A DNA stretch of 64,000 bases, from the NCBI RefSeq assembly GCF_019457475.1, contig NZ_CP080413.1:2604001-2668000 (forward strand), written 5' to 3'. The translations under genes were made by a program, and so were the position numbers. The first letter of the stretch is position 1. Every line of letters starts with the position of its first letter. Positions 11,206 through 20,080 of the stretch are shown here, piece after piece. Under the pieces are notes generated by a model, which was not told where the DNA came from, did no database searches, and saw nothing but the letters and a program-made list of their open reading frames with translations. The DNA is from Shewanella acanthi. GTDB taxonomy: Bacteria; Pseudomonadota; Gammaproteobacteria; Enterobacterales; Shewanellaceae.

Positions 11206-12183
11206 TTATTTCTCAGCCCGAGTCTTCCATAACGAAAACAGTACCCCCGCTAATAACAAACCAAAGGTCACACTGAGTGATAATGCCGTTGGAATCTGAA
11301 AATTCACTATTCCTTGATGGTTTAGATATACAAGGCACACTTTGACACCAATAAATATCAACACCACAGACAATGCATATTTGAGATATTCAAAGCGATG
11401 CACCATGGCGGCCAGCGCAAAATAAAGGGCTCTGAGGCCAAGAATGGCAAAGATATTTGAGGTATAAACGATAAAGGGATCTTGAGTTATCGCAAAAATC
11501 GCGGGAATACTGTCAACAGCAAAAACAATGTCCGCCGCCTCAACTAAAATCAAGGTCAGCAGCAAGGGCGTTGCCCACCACCCAGCGGCTAACTGATGGT
11601 CTTCTCCCCTCACCCAAAATTTTTCTTCATGCAGCGTAGGTGTAAAACGCAGCCTTTGCCTTAACCACAGATAAAAACGATTATCTCGAATGTCACTGTG
11701 TTGCTCCTCACTAAAAAGAATTTTAATACCGGTATAAATTAAAAAGATCCCAAATAAAACCAGCACCCCTTGATATTGACTGACCAGCGCCGCTCCAAGT
11801 CCAATCATAATGGCGCGCAATACAATGACACCGATAATGCCCCAAAACAGGACTCGATGTTGGTATTTGCGTGGAATGCCAAGACTGCTAAAAATCAGGG
11901 CAATAACAAAAACGTTATCCATCGAAAGTGATTTCTCAATAAGATAACCCGTCAGGTATTCCAATCCCGCAGTGGCTCCCCGATACCACCACAGCCAAGC
12001 ACCAAATAACAACCCCATGCAGATATAAAAAGCAGATAGTTTAAGACTCTGAGCGACGGAAATTTCCTGCTGCTTACGATGCAACACCCCAAGATCGAAT
12101 GCTAAAAGCGCTGCCACAAAGCCAAAAAACATCATCCAAACCCATACAGGGTAATTTAGAAAAACTGCACTCAACCCGTCCAT
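11206..12183 (-). CDS. TerC/Alx family integral membrane protein
   Basis: The 325-residue protein has about nine transmembrane helices and the family's conserved acidic membrane motifs: FDLGVLHRK near residue 30, SLSMDNVFVIALIFSSLGIP near 85-105, and LVEAADIVFAVDSIPAIFAIT near 215-235. Alx-type members are inner-membrane proteins linked to manganese export and alkaline or metal stress. Length matches E. coli Alx (about 320). In many bacteria these genes sit behind a yybP-ykoY manganese riboswitch, but I could not find its conserved core in the upstream 370 bases. A perfect inverted repeat lies about 30 bases before the start. Confidence 0.9.
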   Translation of the reverse strand: MDGLSAVFLNYPVWVWMMFFGFVAALLAFDLGVLHRKQQEISVAQSLKLSAFYICMGLLFGAWLWWYRGATAGLEYLTGYLIEKSLSMDNVFVIALIFSSLGIPRKYQHRVLFWGIIGVIVLRAIMIGLGAALVSQYQGVLVLFGIFLIYTGIKILFSEEQHSDIRDNRFYLWLRQRLRFTPTLHEEKFWVRGEDHQLAAGWWATPLLLTLILVEAADIVFAVDSIPAIFAITQDPFIVYTSNIFAILGLRALYFALAAMVHRFEYLKYALSVVLIFIGVKVCLVYLNHQGIVNFQIPTALSLSVTFGLLLAGVLFSLWKTRAEK

Positions 12184-12556
12184 ATCCTATCCAATGTAAG
12201 TTATTGACCCCTGTTAAAAGTTGGAGCAAACTTTTAAATTCATAAGCTTAGTTATGCTAACACTGCAGTTAAGTGTGTAACATTTATCCGTTAAGCCAAG
12301 CTGAAATGCAGCATTAGGCAAAATAAATGTAGCCACATTGACCTAATGACTAAACAAAGGAAAAAATCCCAAGATGAAATTAAACCATGGTGAAATACAA
12401 GAAGCTGAATGCAGGCGGAAATAAAGAAATGTAGCTCAAAAAGAGCCGTCGTACCCCTCTTAAATAAAAGGCAGTGCTTTACTTGAAAATTTCATCAGCC
12501 CTAATAAAGAGCGAAAGAAACCAAGTGCAACAACACATAAATTCTTAAAAATACCG
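12184..12556. other. Intergenic region upstream of the TerC-family gene
   Basis: This stretch is 373 bases between oleD and the TerC-family gene, both on the minus strand. Besides the inverted repeat at 12214-12237 I see no gene. A 16-codon ATG frame near 12374 has poor ribosome-site spacing and is not supported. No hairpin terminator for the ole operon is visible. Confidence 0.4.
12214..12237. promoter_or_regulatory. Inverted repeat upstream of the TerC-family gene, candidate operator
   Basis: TTAAAAGTT-GGAGCA-AACTTTTAA has perfect 9-base arms and a 6-base spacer, about 30 bases upstream of the ATG at 12183. There is no T-run in the direction of transcription, so a binding site is likelier than a terminator. 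The protein that binds it is unknown. Confidence 0.45.
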
Positions 12557-13648
12557 TTAAGTGATAGAGGCTTTTAAACGCGCCATACCCTCTTCGATTG
12601 TCACTAAGGCAGTGTAGCCAAAATCCCGTTTGGCGGCGCTGATATCAAAGTAATGACTGCAGGAGAGTTGCCGCGCCACAAAGCGGGTCATGATGGGTTC
12701 TTCCTGCTTTTTAAGCAGGTGATAAATGCCCTCAAGCAGAGCGCCAACGCCATAGGCAATGGATTTAGGCACTCGTTTAGTCACTGGCGTCAAATTATCA
12801 CAGGCAAGGATCAGATTTAGCATATGTGCCATAGTCACTGGCTCATCATTACTCACAAAATAGGCCCTCCCCAAACATTTAGGCTGCGCTTGGCACAATT
12901 CAAGGGCAGCTAAAAGATGTGCATAGGCCGCATTGTCGACATAGATAGTGTCAACAAGCTTATCCTCACGCCCCACAAGCTTAAGTTTACCCGCACGGGC
13001 TCGTGCTAACACACGCGGAACCAAGTGGGGATCCTCTGGTCCCCAAATTAAATGTGGCCTAATTGCGACGGTTTTTAAATGGTAACCGTCATTGCCCATT
13101 TCAGATGCGGCCTTTAATACCATCGCCTCGGCAATGGCCTTGGAGTGGGCATAATGATTTAAAAACTGCGCCGCGTAGGGCGTAGACTCATCGATGCCAG
13201 ATTCATCAACACCTGCAAAGGTGACACTCGGGGTGCTGGTGTATACCAGTGTACTAATGTTAAGTTTGCGGCAAGCATCGAGTATATTTTCAGCGCCCTT
13301 TACATTGGACTCAAAGTAACTCTGTTTGCTGCCCCATACACCCGCCTTCGATGCCACATGAAAGACCATATCGCAGCCCTGCATGGCAGATAACACCTGC
13401 CCAGCATTGGCTAAATCACCCTGCACCATAGTCACGCCCTGCGCCACAAGCTCAGGGTAATGGCCCCTCGCAAATCCCGTCACTTTAATGCCAGCGGCGA
13501 GTAATCTTAGGCAAATCGCCTTCCCCAAAAAGCCCCCCGCCCCCGTAACAAAGGCATGGCGAACCTGAGTGGCAAGTTCCCCTAAGACTCGCTGCTCTTT
13601 CGCATGCAATTGAGTTAATGCTAAACAGGGAGCGGTGTTTTGAGTCAT
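12557..13648 (-). CDS. oleD: OleD, NAD(P)H-dependent 2-alkyl-3-oxoalkanoate reductase
   Basis: The 363-residue protein is an extended short-chain dehydrogenase. TGAGGFLG at 35-42 is the nucleotide-binding motif, and Tyr166 with Lys170 (NHYAHSK) form the catalytic pair, with a serine in YTSTPS upstream. In long-chain olefin synthesis OleD reduces the beta-keto acid made by OleA to a beta-hydroxy acid. The gene is last in oleA-oleB-oleC-oleD, 32 bases after oleC. The N-terminal 30 residues before the Rossmann fold are longer than in simple SDRs but usual for OleD. The ribosome site is weak (AAGATA), consistent with coupling to oleC. Confidence 0.93.
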   Translation of the reverse strand: MTQNTAPCLALTQLHAKEQRVLGELATQVRHAFVTGAGGFLGKAICLRLLAAGIKVTGFARGHYPELVAQGVTMVQGDLANAGQVLSAMQGCDMVFHVASKAGVWGSKQSYFESNVKGAENILDACRKLNISTLVYTSTPSVTFAGVDESGIDESTPYAAQFLNHYAHSKAIAEAMVLKAASEMGNDGYHLKTVAIRPHLIWGPEDPHLVPRVLARARAGKLKLVGREDKLVDTIYVDNAAYAHLLAALELCQAQPKCLGRAYFVSNDEPVTMAHMLNLILACDNLTPVTKRVPKSIAYGVGALLEGIYHLLKKQEEPIMTRFVARQLSCSHYFDISAAKRDFGYTALVTIEEGMARLKASIT

Positions 13649-13680
13649 TATCTTAATCCGTGAAGGCAGGGATGAGGCAC

Positions 13681-15498
13681 TTAAGCTTTAAGCTGTGACT
13701 GTGCCCATATTGCTAATTTTTCTCTAAAAATCTTAGCGTTATGGCGAACATCCATCGGAAAGTCTGGATGAATAAGGAAACGTTTTATCCCCTGAGTGTG
13801 GGAAAAACGCTCGCCAATCTCAATAAGCTCCTTATAGAGCTGCTGACTCTGATTACAGGCAATCGACTTATTAAGTTCAAGGCAAACTAGTGGCTCAATC
13901 TCATTGCCCACTTTAATACCGACAAGGGCCGAGCGTTTCACGCTAGGGTGGGTATTAAAAATCCGCTCACTTGGAATGGAGAAATAACGCTTATGCAATT
14001 TTCCAGCTTTGGTCGCATCGACGCTGTGCGCCTTACGGCCACACATCCATAATCGTCCAGACTCATCGAGATAACCAAGATCGCCCATTCTGTGTCTAAA
14101 GGTTTGCGCCTCACTATCCCAAATTTTAGCGGCCTGGGTGGCGCTATCCCTTTGATAATAGGTCTGACTCACCATGGCGCCCTGCACCACAATCTCGCCA
14201 ATGTCACCGGGCTTTAAACAAAGACTGTCATCCCATTGGGTAATGACTGCTTCGGTAATGTCGATAATCGCAATCTTTACGCCATCGATAGCCTGCCCGA
14301 CACAAATGCCACCGCCATTATCGGTAATTTCTGTCGTCTCAAATAACGACTCACTAGCAATCATACTAATGGGAAGAGACTCGGTCGCGCCATAGGAGTT
14401 AAACACCGGCACATTTGGATTTAGCATTTTACTAAAGCGAGCAATGGATGAAATAGTTGCTGGCGCCCCCGCCGAGATGACCCGCTGTACACTAGTTAAT
14501 TTGTGCTGCTTTTGCTCACCTGCGCGGCCTAAACGCTCAAGTAACGCGGGGTTAACGAAGATATTGCTGCACTGATATTTCTCAATAGCGGCAAATAAAA
14601 AATCGGGGTTAGCAGTAATAGGTTTACTGGCATCCATCTCTGGCACAATCGATGCCATCCCAAGTGCCGGACCAAAGAGCGAAAAAAGCGGAAAAGTCGC
14701 TAAATCCCGCTCACCATGGCTAATACCATAATCTTTTTTTAGGGCGGAAATTTGTGCCTCAAACATGCCATGGCTGTAGACAACGCCCTTTGGTGTACCT
14801 GTACTGCCACTGGTAAACAAGATTGCCGCCATCTCATCCTTACCAAGCATGGCCATGGGATACTCGGATTGGGTATTTTGTTTAAACTGGGGCCGGGTAT
14901 ATGTATCAATAATCGAGGCTAAACTCGGGGCCGCTGTTAACCATTTTGATGCCATTACCGAAAAGCCGACTTTACCCCCATCCACATTGATAAAATGCTT
15001 AGCCGTGCCCTTTGCCCAACCAAAGAGGCGGCGTGCAATATGGGCTTTAGGAATGCCAATAAACGCATCGGGGGCCGCTTCGATAAAACATTGTTTTAGA
15101 TTTTTAATCCCCATACCTGGGTCAACCAACACAGGGATAATTCCCGCTTTGAACAGCGCAAAGGTTAAGGCAAAAAAATCTAAGCTTGGCGTGACCATCA
15201 ACACCGCCTTCATGCCGCGTTTAAGGCCATAGGCCTCAAGCGCAAAGGCAATCACATCGCTCTGTTTATCTAAGCTAATAAAATCCAGCTCTTGGTAACT
15301 TAAATTTTCGATGCCCTTGCCATTGGCGGTTTGTACCGCCACGGCTAGATGATGGGGAATATCCCGCGCAGCCTGCTTAAGGTGACGACAGAGATTCGCA
15401 TCCTTGAGTATCTCAGGCTTAAGGTTAGCCATCTCGCCTAAGATATCCGACGACGAAACGCCCTCGGCCACAGAATGAACCTCCCCGAGTATCGTCAT
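13681..15498 (-). CDS. oleC: OleC, ATP-dependent beta-lactone synthetase
   Basis: The 605-residue enzyme belongs to the AMP-forming acyl-CoA synthetase superfamily. The P-loop [11 protein letters not shown] lies at 228-238, with NSYGATES near 375 and the [17 protein letters not shown] hinge motif near 490. OleC converts the syn/anti beta-hydroxy acid from OleD into a beta-lactone with ATP. The C-terminal part (about 500-605) is compact, as expected for OleC. Its ATG overlaps the oleB stop as TAATG, so translation is probably coupled. Assignment rests on family features plus the complete ole neighbourhood. Confidence 0.93.
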   Translation of the reverse strand: MTILGEVHSVAEGVSSSDILGEMANLKPEILKDANLCRHLKQAARDIPHHLAVAVQTANGKGIENLSYQELDFISLDKQSDVIAFALEAYGLKRGMKAVLMVTPSLDFFALTFALFKAGIIPVLVDPGMGIKNLKQCFIEAAPDAFIGIPKAHIARRLFGWAKGTAKHFINVDGGKVGFSVMASKWLTAAPSLASIIDTYTRPQFKQNTQSEYPMAMLGKDEMAAILFTSGSTGTPKGVVYSHGMFEAQISALKKDYGISHGERDLATFPLFSLFGPALGMASIVPEMDASKPITANPDFLFAAIEKYQCSNIFVNPALLERLGRAGEQKQHKLTSVQRVISAGAPATISSIARFSKMLNPNVPVFNSYGATESLPISMIASESLFETTEITDNGGGICVGQAIDGVKIAIIDITEAVITQWDDSLCLKPGDIGEIVVQGAMVSQTYYQRDSATQAAKIWDSEAQTFRHRMGDLGYLDESGRLWMCGRKAHSVDATKAGKLHKRYFSIPSERIFNTHPSVKRSALVGIKVGNEIEPLVCLELNKSIACNQSQQLYKELIEIGERFSHTQGIKRFLIHPDFPMDVRHNAKIFREKLAIWAQSQLKA

Positions 15499-16457
15499 TA
15501 AACTGCAGCCTGCGGTACATCTTCTACGAGTTCAGCTTCAGCAGCGGATTCGGTCTCTCTGGTTGGCGATACTGCAACCAGATTTGGCATAGCCATAAAG
15601 CCCTTGATATGGGCTATCACCTCATCACTGGCATCTTCTAGGATGTAATGCCCGCAATCGGCAAATTCATGCACTGTGGCATGGGGCATTTTTTTACGCC
15701 ATTCACGTAAAAAATGCTTATCAAAAACAAAGTCCTTCATGCCCCAGCAAATCATGGTTGGAACATTGGCAAATTTAGGCAAACTCTCAGCAATATCAGA
15801 AACTAATTGATAATTGCGGTCGCCCTGCTGCAACGGAATATCCTGCACGAAACGCAGTGTCGAGATACGGTTCGCCCAAGAATTAAACGGCGCTACATAG
15901 GCCTCGCGGATGTATTTAGACATAGGCTGACGCTTTACCCCCACATAGGAGGCGATAGAAGAGAAAGCATTAAATCCACGCACCAACACGGTACCGAGCA
16001 GCGTATTGCGGCAAATCCACAGCGCAATCGGCAGCGGTTTAGTCTCAGGCAAATGGAAAGCACCGGTATTTAAAATCACTAAACGCTTGATGCGCTCAGG
16101 GTAACGGGCCGCATAGCCCATACCTATCATGCCACCCCAATCGTGAACGACTAACGTAATGTTTTCTTTAACATTGAGACTGTCGAGCAGCGCCTCTAAA
16201 TCATCAATACGGCTTTTTAAGGTGTAATCATAATTGCTATCATCGGGCTTATCCGAGAGCCCACAACCAATATGATCTGGCACAATACACTGGTATGTAT
16301 CCTTAAGTGCACTGACCAAATTTCGGTAATAGAAAGACCAGCTAGGATTGCCGTGAACCATGACCACGGGCTCACCTTGTCCTTCGTTGATGTAATGCAA
16401 TTTGTTGCCATTACGGCTGAGAAAATGACGTTTAAACGGCAACAGAATGTCTAACAT
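15498..16457 (-). CDS. oleB: OleB, alpha/beta hydrolase (beta-lactone decarboxylase)
   Basis: The 319-residue protein resembles haloalkane dehalogenases. HGNPSW at 35-40 forms the oxyanion region, Asp106 in VVHDWGG is the nucleophile, Asp242 in WGMKDF is the likely acid, and His270 in DCGHYI is the base. OleB decarboxylates the cis-beta-lactone from OleC, giving the internal cis-alkene. It lies 78 bases after oleA and overlaps oleC by one base. In some bacteria OleB and OleC are fused; here they are separate. The C-terminal tail after residue 290 (acidic, alanine-rich) looks disordered. Confidence 0.92.
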   Translation of the reverse strand: MLDILLPFKRHFLSRNGNKLHYINEGQGEPVVMVHGNPSWSFYYRNLVSALKDTYQCIVPDHIGCGLSDKPDDSNYDYTLKSRIDDLEALLDSLNVKENITLVVHDWGGMIGMGYAARYPERIKRLVILNTGAFHLPETKPLPIALWICRNTLLGTVLVRGFNAFSSIASYVGVKRQPMSKYIREAYVAPFNSWANRISTLRFVQDIPLQQGDRNYQLVSDIAESLPKFANVPTMICWGMKDFVFDKHFLREWRKKMPHATVHEFADCGHYILEDASDEVIAHIKGFMAMPNLVAVSPTRETESAAEAELVEDVPQAAV

Positions 16458-16535
16458 GACGCTTCCTATCTTTTAATTTTATTTATCAAGCGAATACATT
16501 GGAAAAGTACACTGGGTATAGATTGTTACCCAGTA

Positions 16536-17585
16536 CTACCACTTAATGCCCAGCATCATGCAGTTTAAGCCACTGCCAATACCTAAAAAACTCACCTGAT
16601 CGCCGGGGCGTAAAAATCCTTCATCGTGGGCCATCGCGGCTGTTACAGGCAACGAGACTGTCCCCATATTGCCAAGGAACTGATAAGTCGGGAATTCCTT
16701 TTCAGGTGGAATATTTAACGCACTCAGCACCTGTTTACGATTCGAAACGCCAACCTGGTGACAAATCACTTTATCGACCTGCTCCACCAACCAATCGCGC
16801 TGGGCCAAGAAATGCTCCCAAGTGTGCTTGGCAAGCTCAACCCCTTCTTTTAGCAGGGTTACAGCATCGGTTCGCATAAACTCACGGTAGAGATTCTGAC
16901 CCGCTTCCTGTAACCCCCACTGGCACAACTGGTGATGCTCTGGTGCCGACAAGTGCGATGCGCCAAGTAACTGATGCTGGCGGGCGCTTGAAAGCGGTAA
17001 ACTGCCATCTGTCAAGATAACAGCAACGGCACCAGAGCCCCCAGTAAGGGTTGCGAGTGACTGGGCAAAATTCTGCATTGTTGGGTCGGCAAGCATATTA
17101 TCGATTGTTACATCGACGATATCGCGCGCCGATTCGCAGGACACAACCATACCGGCCTTAATCTGGCCAAGTTCAATGCGGTTTGCGATATCTAAAATGC
17201 CCGATAACACACCAAGACAGGCATTACTGATGTCATAAATGGCCGTGTCCTTTGACACACCAAGCTCGGCGGCAATTCGACAGGCAGTTGCGGGTTCATG
17301 CTGATCGCGGCACACCCCGGTGTAAACCACGGCGCCTAACTGCTCAACGTCAATTCCGGTTTCTGCAATGGCCTTACGCGCCGCCTTAATGGCTCCATCG
17401 GACAACTGATGCCCCTTAGGCCACCAGCGACGTTCGGTGATCCCAGTTAACGCTGCTAATTGCCCCATCGGAATGCGAAACTTTTGGTACAAAGGGGCAA
17501 GACGGGATTCAAGCTCGCTACTCGAAACCACCACAGGCGCCAATTCATAGGCAAGACTATTAATAAATACGCGGGAATATTTCAT
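16536..17585 (-). CDS. oleA: OleA, thiolase-superfamily fatty acyl-CoA condensing enzyme
   Basis: The 349-residue enzyme condenses two fatty acyl-CoAs head to head to a long beta-keto acid, the first step of olefin formation. It has the KAS III/thiolase fold with Cys123 (SNACLGV), His276 (CHQVG) and Asn306 (GNMGT) as catalytic residues and Glu97 in QHEPATACR, matching the glutamate characteristic of OleA. It is the first gene of the ole operon. In Shewanella this pathway is known to make a polyunsaturated C31 hydrocarbon from omega-3 polyunsaturated acyl precursors, implicated in growth in the cold. The promoter must lie in 17586-17829. Confidence 0.94.
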   Translation of the reverse strand: MKYSRVFINSLAYELAPVVVSSSELESRLAPLYQKFRIPMGQLAALTGITERRWWPKGHQLSDGAIKAARKAIAETGIDVEQLGAVVYTGVCRDQHEPATACRIAAELGVSKDTAIYDISNACLGVLSGILDIANRIELGQIKAGMVVSCESARDIVDVTIDNMLADPTMQNFAQSLATLTGGSGAVAVILTDGSLPLSSARQHQLLGASHLSAPEHHQLCQWGLQEAGQNLYREFMRTDAVTLLKEGVELAKHTWEHFLAQRDWLVEQVDKVICHQVGVSNRKQVLSALNIPPEKEFPTYQFLGNMGTVSLPVTAAMAHDEGFLRPGDQVSFLGIGSGLNCMMLGIKW

Positions 17586-17672
17586 GGAACTGTTTTATTC
17601 GCTCACTCGAACCACTGGCTTAGCACCAGTTTGACGTTGTTATAGGTTATTAACGCGACATTTGAACAAGAA

Positions 17673-17709
17673 AAGCCCGATGATTCAATAAAAAACCACC
17701 GAAGGGCTT
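17673..17709 (-). terminator. Possible terminator after the methyltransferase gene
   Basis: AAGCCC and GGGCTT form a 6-base stem around a long loop and, read leftwards, are followed by TTCTTGTT. It lies between the methyltransferase gene and oleA. The long loop makes this weak. Confidence 0.35.
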
Positions 17710-17829
17710 AGACTTGCCTCAGTTCATCTGTGGGCTTATCCGCTTACTATCGCTTTAAACTGGTAAAGCAAAAGTCGCCAATAAAGAAATAACTCATTAA
17801 AAACAATGCAGTAACCTTCACTGTCTGTG

Positions 17830-19137
17830 TTAGCCATAGAACTCCGTTGTTTTGAATGCCAATATCAACGCATTACGAGGTGTTACACTGTTTGGACAAA
17901 ATTCCCCCAACTGAACGCGGTATCCTTGTTCTTGTAAAAAGCAGCAACGATCTAAGATAAGCCATTGTTCTAACACTTGGCGAAACAGGTGCGCCACTAA
18001 ATCAATTCGTCTAGTTAATTGCTGTCTTTGTTGCCCAATGGCAAGCCATGACTGAAAATCACTAATATTGCCAATGGATACTGATTTTTGCTGGGCCGCC
18101 CAATGGCAAAAAGCTTCAAAACTGTCGCTAAGCTGACTCTGCTTGATGGCAGGAAGAGGGAGATATGCATCAATACCACGGCACTCGCGCTGTAATGCAT
18201 CAAAACCCAACCGCCAGGCAATCTCACGAAGGCGAAGGGATTGTTGCTTAGGGTTCGCAATGACACTTTGCTGCAACGGCAGCTGTAGATCGTGGCGGCT
18301 TAGTCTTAACGCACTCGCCTTTGCAAGACTGGATAAGCCTTGATATTGCTCAGCGTGAATTAAATGGTAACAGCAAGGGGAAATCGCTAGCGCTTGAGTG
18401 TTTGCCGTAGCGGCTAGTTGTAACAAACGTACATGCAAATCGCCACAGGCATGCAGTGCTACAGCCTGCTGTTCTTCTCTAAAGGGATTTGTCGTTTGCT
18501 GCTGCCTAGTGCGATGACCCTTAGGTTCGATAGCGAAGGCATCAGCGCAAACAAACTGCTGAGTCAAATGCCATTTTTCAGCAAAGGCTTGACCTTCTTC
18601 GCATAGGGCTTCCTGCCATTCAAGGCTTACGACATCAACGCCCCGCGATTTGGCAATGAGGCGCCCTAAATGGCCCTTACCCGCACACCACTCGAGTACG
18701 GGTAAACCATACTGAGGTAAATGCTGCACGAACGCGGTAATTTGCTCCCACTTTCGACCCTTAATATGGGCACTAAAGTGCGCTAATCCTTTAGTGTCGA
18801 GCTCGTTAGTTTTTGAGAGTACCGCCCCTGAAATATCACTTAGGGTTTGAGTTAACAGTGATAAATCCCAGTCAACCCCAAGGGCGGCCAAATCCTCAGT
18901 TAAGGCAGGCGCTAAGGCTTCAACTAGGGCAGCTTGGTTGGCATCTAAACCATCGAGCTTGTCATCGTCGAGCGTCCACACCGCCTTTGCAAGTGATGGA
19001 AACATCCCTTCCCAAGGTAGCGCTTTAGCCTCAAAGGCGCGCACTTGCCAGAGCGGAGTACTTTTCTCAAGCAACTGATTAAGCTTGGTAAAATACTCAA
19101 GTAGACGATGTGATGATGGATAATTGATTTGTTTCAC
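17830..19137 (-). CDS. SAM-dependent methyltransferase (Methyltransf_32 / Trm13-METTL25-like)
   Basis: The 435-residue protein carries a methyltransferase core in its middle: EWCAGKGHLGRLIAK near residue 150 is the SAM-binding motif I, VVSLEWQ the acidic loop end, and VALHACGDL near 230 and ISPCCYHL near 255 match the pattern of the Trm13/METTL25-like family, which modifies RNA or protein in eukaryotes. The substrate of the bacterial form is unknown to me. The N-terminal 140 residues are helical without a recognised domain. It is divergent from the DUF1289 gene and upstream of oleA on the same strand, separated by about 240 bases and a possible terminator, so a role in olefin synthesis is unlikely. 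Confidence 0.8.
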   Translation of the reverse strand: MKQINYPSSHRLLEYFTKLNQLLEKSTPLWQVRAFEAKALPWEGMFPSLAKAVWTLDDDKLDGLDANQAALVEALAPALTEDLAALGVDWDLSLLTQTLSDISGAVLSKTNELDTKGLAHFSAHIKGRKWEQITAFVQHLPQYGLPVLEWCAGKGHLGRLIAKSRGVDVVSLEWQEALCEEGQAFAEKWHLTQQFVCADAFAIEPKGHRTRQQQTTNPFREEQQAVALHACGDLHVRLLQLAATANTQALAISPCCYHLIHAEQYQGLSSLAKASALRLSRHDLQLPLQQSVIANPKQQSLRLREIAWRLGFDALQRECRGIDAYLPLPAIKQSQLSDSFEAFCHWAAQQKSVSIGNISDFQSWLAIGQQRQQLTRRIDLVAHLFRQVLEQWLILDRCCFLQEQGYRVQLGEFCPNSVTPRNALILAFKTTEFYG

Positions 19138-19329
19138 CCTAAATCCGTATTTAGCTCGTGTAAATAATCTCTGCCTTAAGCCTCACACAATCCGAGGGGG
19201 GATTATCTTGCAAGGTAAGGGATTTAAATCCTAAAACTGCTACTATGCCGCGGCGAAAGAATTAAACACGGCCTTCGAGAGCATAAGTCAAAGCAATCGA
19301 AGAAAGTCCCACTCAAGAAGAGAATAGCG

Positions 19330-19563
19330 ATGATTTCCCCCTGTGTTGCCCGCTGCGGCCTAAATGATGACGACTATTGCATGGGTTGTTTTCGCCATAT
19401 TGACGAAATCGTTGCTTGGCGCACCAGTACTGAAGCTGAGCAGCAGGCTATTGTCGATAAACTTGCATCACGAAAAGCAGACTTCGTCGGTGAGGAAAAT
19501 CAACACACCCTTAGCCGAGCCAAATGGCTTGAAGCCGAGGCGCGGATCAGTGAGAAAGCTTAA
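19330..19563 (+). CDS. DUF1289 family small cysteine-rich protein
   Basis: This 77-residue protein has the family pattern: CVARCGLNDDDYCMGCFR followed by HIDEIVAW. The four cysteines (residues 5, 9, 17 and 20) probably bind a metal such as zinc or an iron-sulfur centre. The biochemical role of DUF1289 proteins is not established. The ATG has only a modest ribosome site, but the family motif starts within six residues, so no other start is possible. It converges on yajD with 67 bases between them and no visible terminator. Confidence 0.85.
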   Translation: MISPCVARCGLNDDDYCMGCFRHIDEIVAWRTSTEAEQQAIVDKLASRKADFVGEENQHTLSRAKWLEAEARISEKA

Positions 19564-19630
19564 TACTTTGATGGTGCGACACGGCTTAATTCGATAGGCT
19601 GACGTTATTTAAGCCCAACCCAATACCGAC

Positions 19631-19993
19631 TTATTTTTTCATCATCGCCTTTAAATCGGCAAAGGGATTGTATGTTGCTGCCGCCTGCTTAGTTTCGGTT
19701 GTGCTACCGTAACGAATAAGCTCTTCAAATCGGGAATGTTCGTTATCGTGACAATAGAGGCACAATAACTCCCAATTTGAACCATCGGATGGGTTATTGT
19801 CGTGGTTGTGATCCCTATGGTGAACGGTTAATTCACTTAGGTTTTTTGAGGTAAACTCACGGGTACAACGGCCGCAGATCCAAGGATACAGTTTTAAGGC
19901 TTGTTCCCGATAGCCGCCCTCACGTTTTGCGCGGTATTCGCGCTCTTGGGCTAACACTTGATCTAACTTGCTTTGGCCTTGATTTACAGACAT
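19631..19993 (-). CDS. yajD: YajD family HNH nuclease
   Basis: The 120-residue protein contains an HNH endonuclease fold: CGRC near residue 40, then LTVHHRDHNHDNNPSDGSNW and LLCLYCHDNEH, giving the paired CxxC zinc sites and the catalytic histidines. It closely follows the E. coli YajD pattern, a small putative nuclease of unknown substrate. The start at 19993 is preferred, since the 13 residues upstream in frame are atypical and AGG lies about eight bases before this ATG. The 13-base inverted repeat at 20023-20061 lies just upstream. The function in the cell is not known. Confidence 0.87.
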   Translation of the reverse strand: MSVNQGQSKLDQVLAQEREYRAKREGGYREQALKLYPWICGRCTREFTSKNLSELTVHHRDHNHDNNPSDGSNWELLCLYCHDNEHSRFEELIRYGSTTETKQAAATYNPFADLKAMMKK

Positions 19994-20022
19994 CTTCACA
20001 CCTAACTCATACAACCTTGGAT

Positions 20023-20061
20023 ATTGCCCCAAGGATAATCTCAGTTTTTCCTTGGGGCAAT
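20023..20061. repeat. Long inverted repeat between betT and yajD
   Basis: ATTGCCCCAAGGA and TCCTTGGGGCAAT are perfect 13-base arms around a 13-base loop, 19 bases downstream of the betT stop. There is no T-run on the minus strand, so a classical terminator is doubtful. It could be a transcript 3' end stabiliser, a rho-assisted end or an operator for yajD. Confidence 0.6.
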
Positions 20062-20080
20062 GATTGCAGCAGGGTTTTAA

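Noticed and set aside
12374..12421. 15-16 codon ATG frame with upstream AGGA in the region before the TerC-type gene
   Set aside because: The ribosome site is about 12 bases away, the frame is very short and nothing else supports it.
12184..12556. yybP-ykoY manganese riboswitch before the TerC-type gene
   Set aside because: Looked for by reading the minus strand; the conserved core was not found. A covariance-model search would be decisive.
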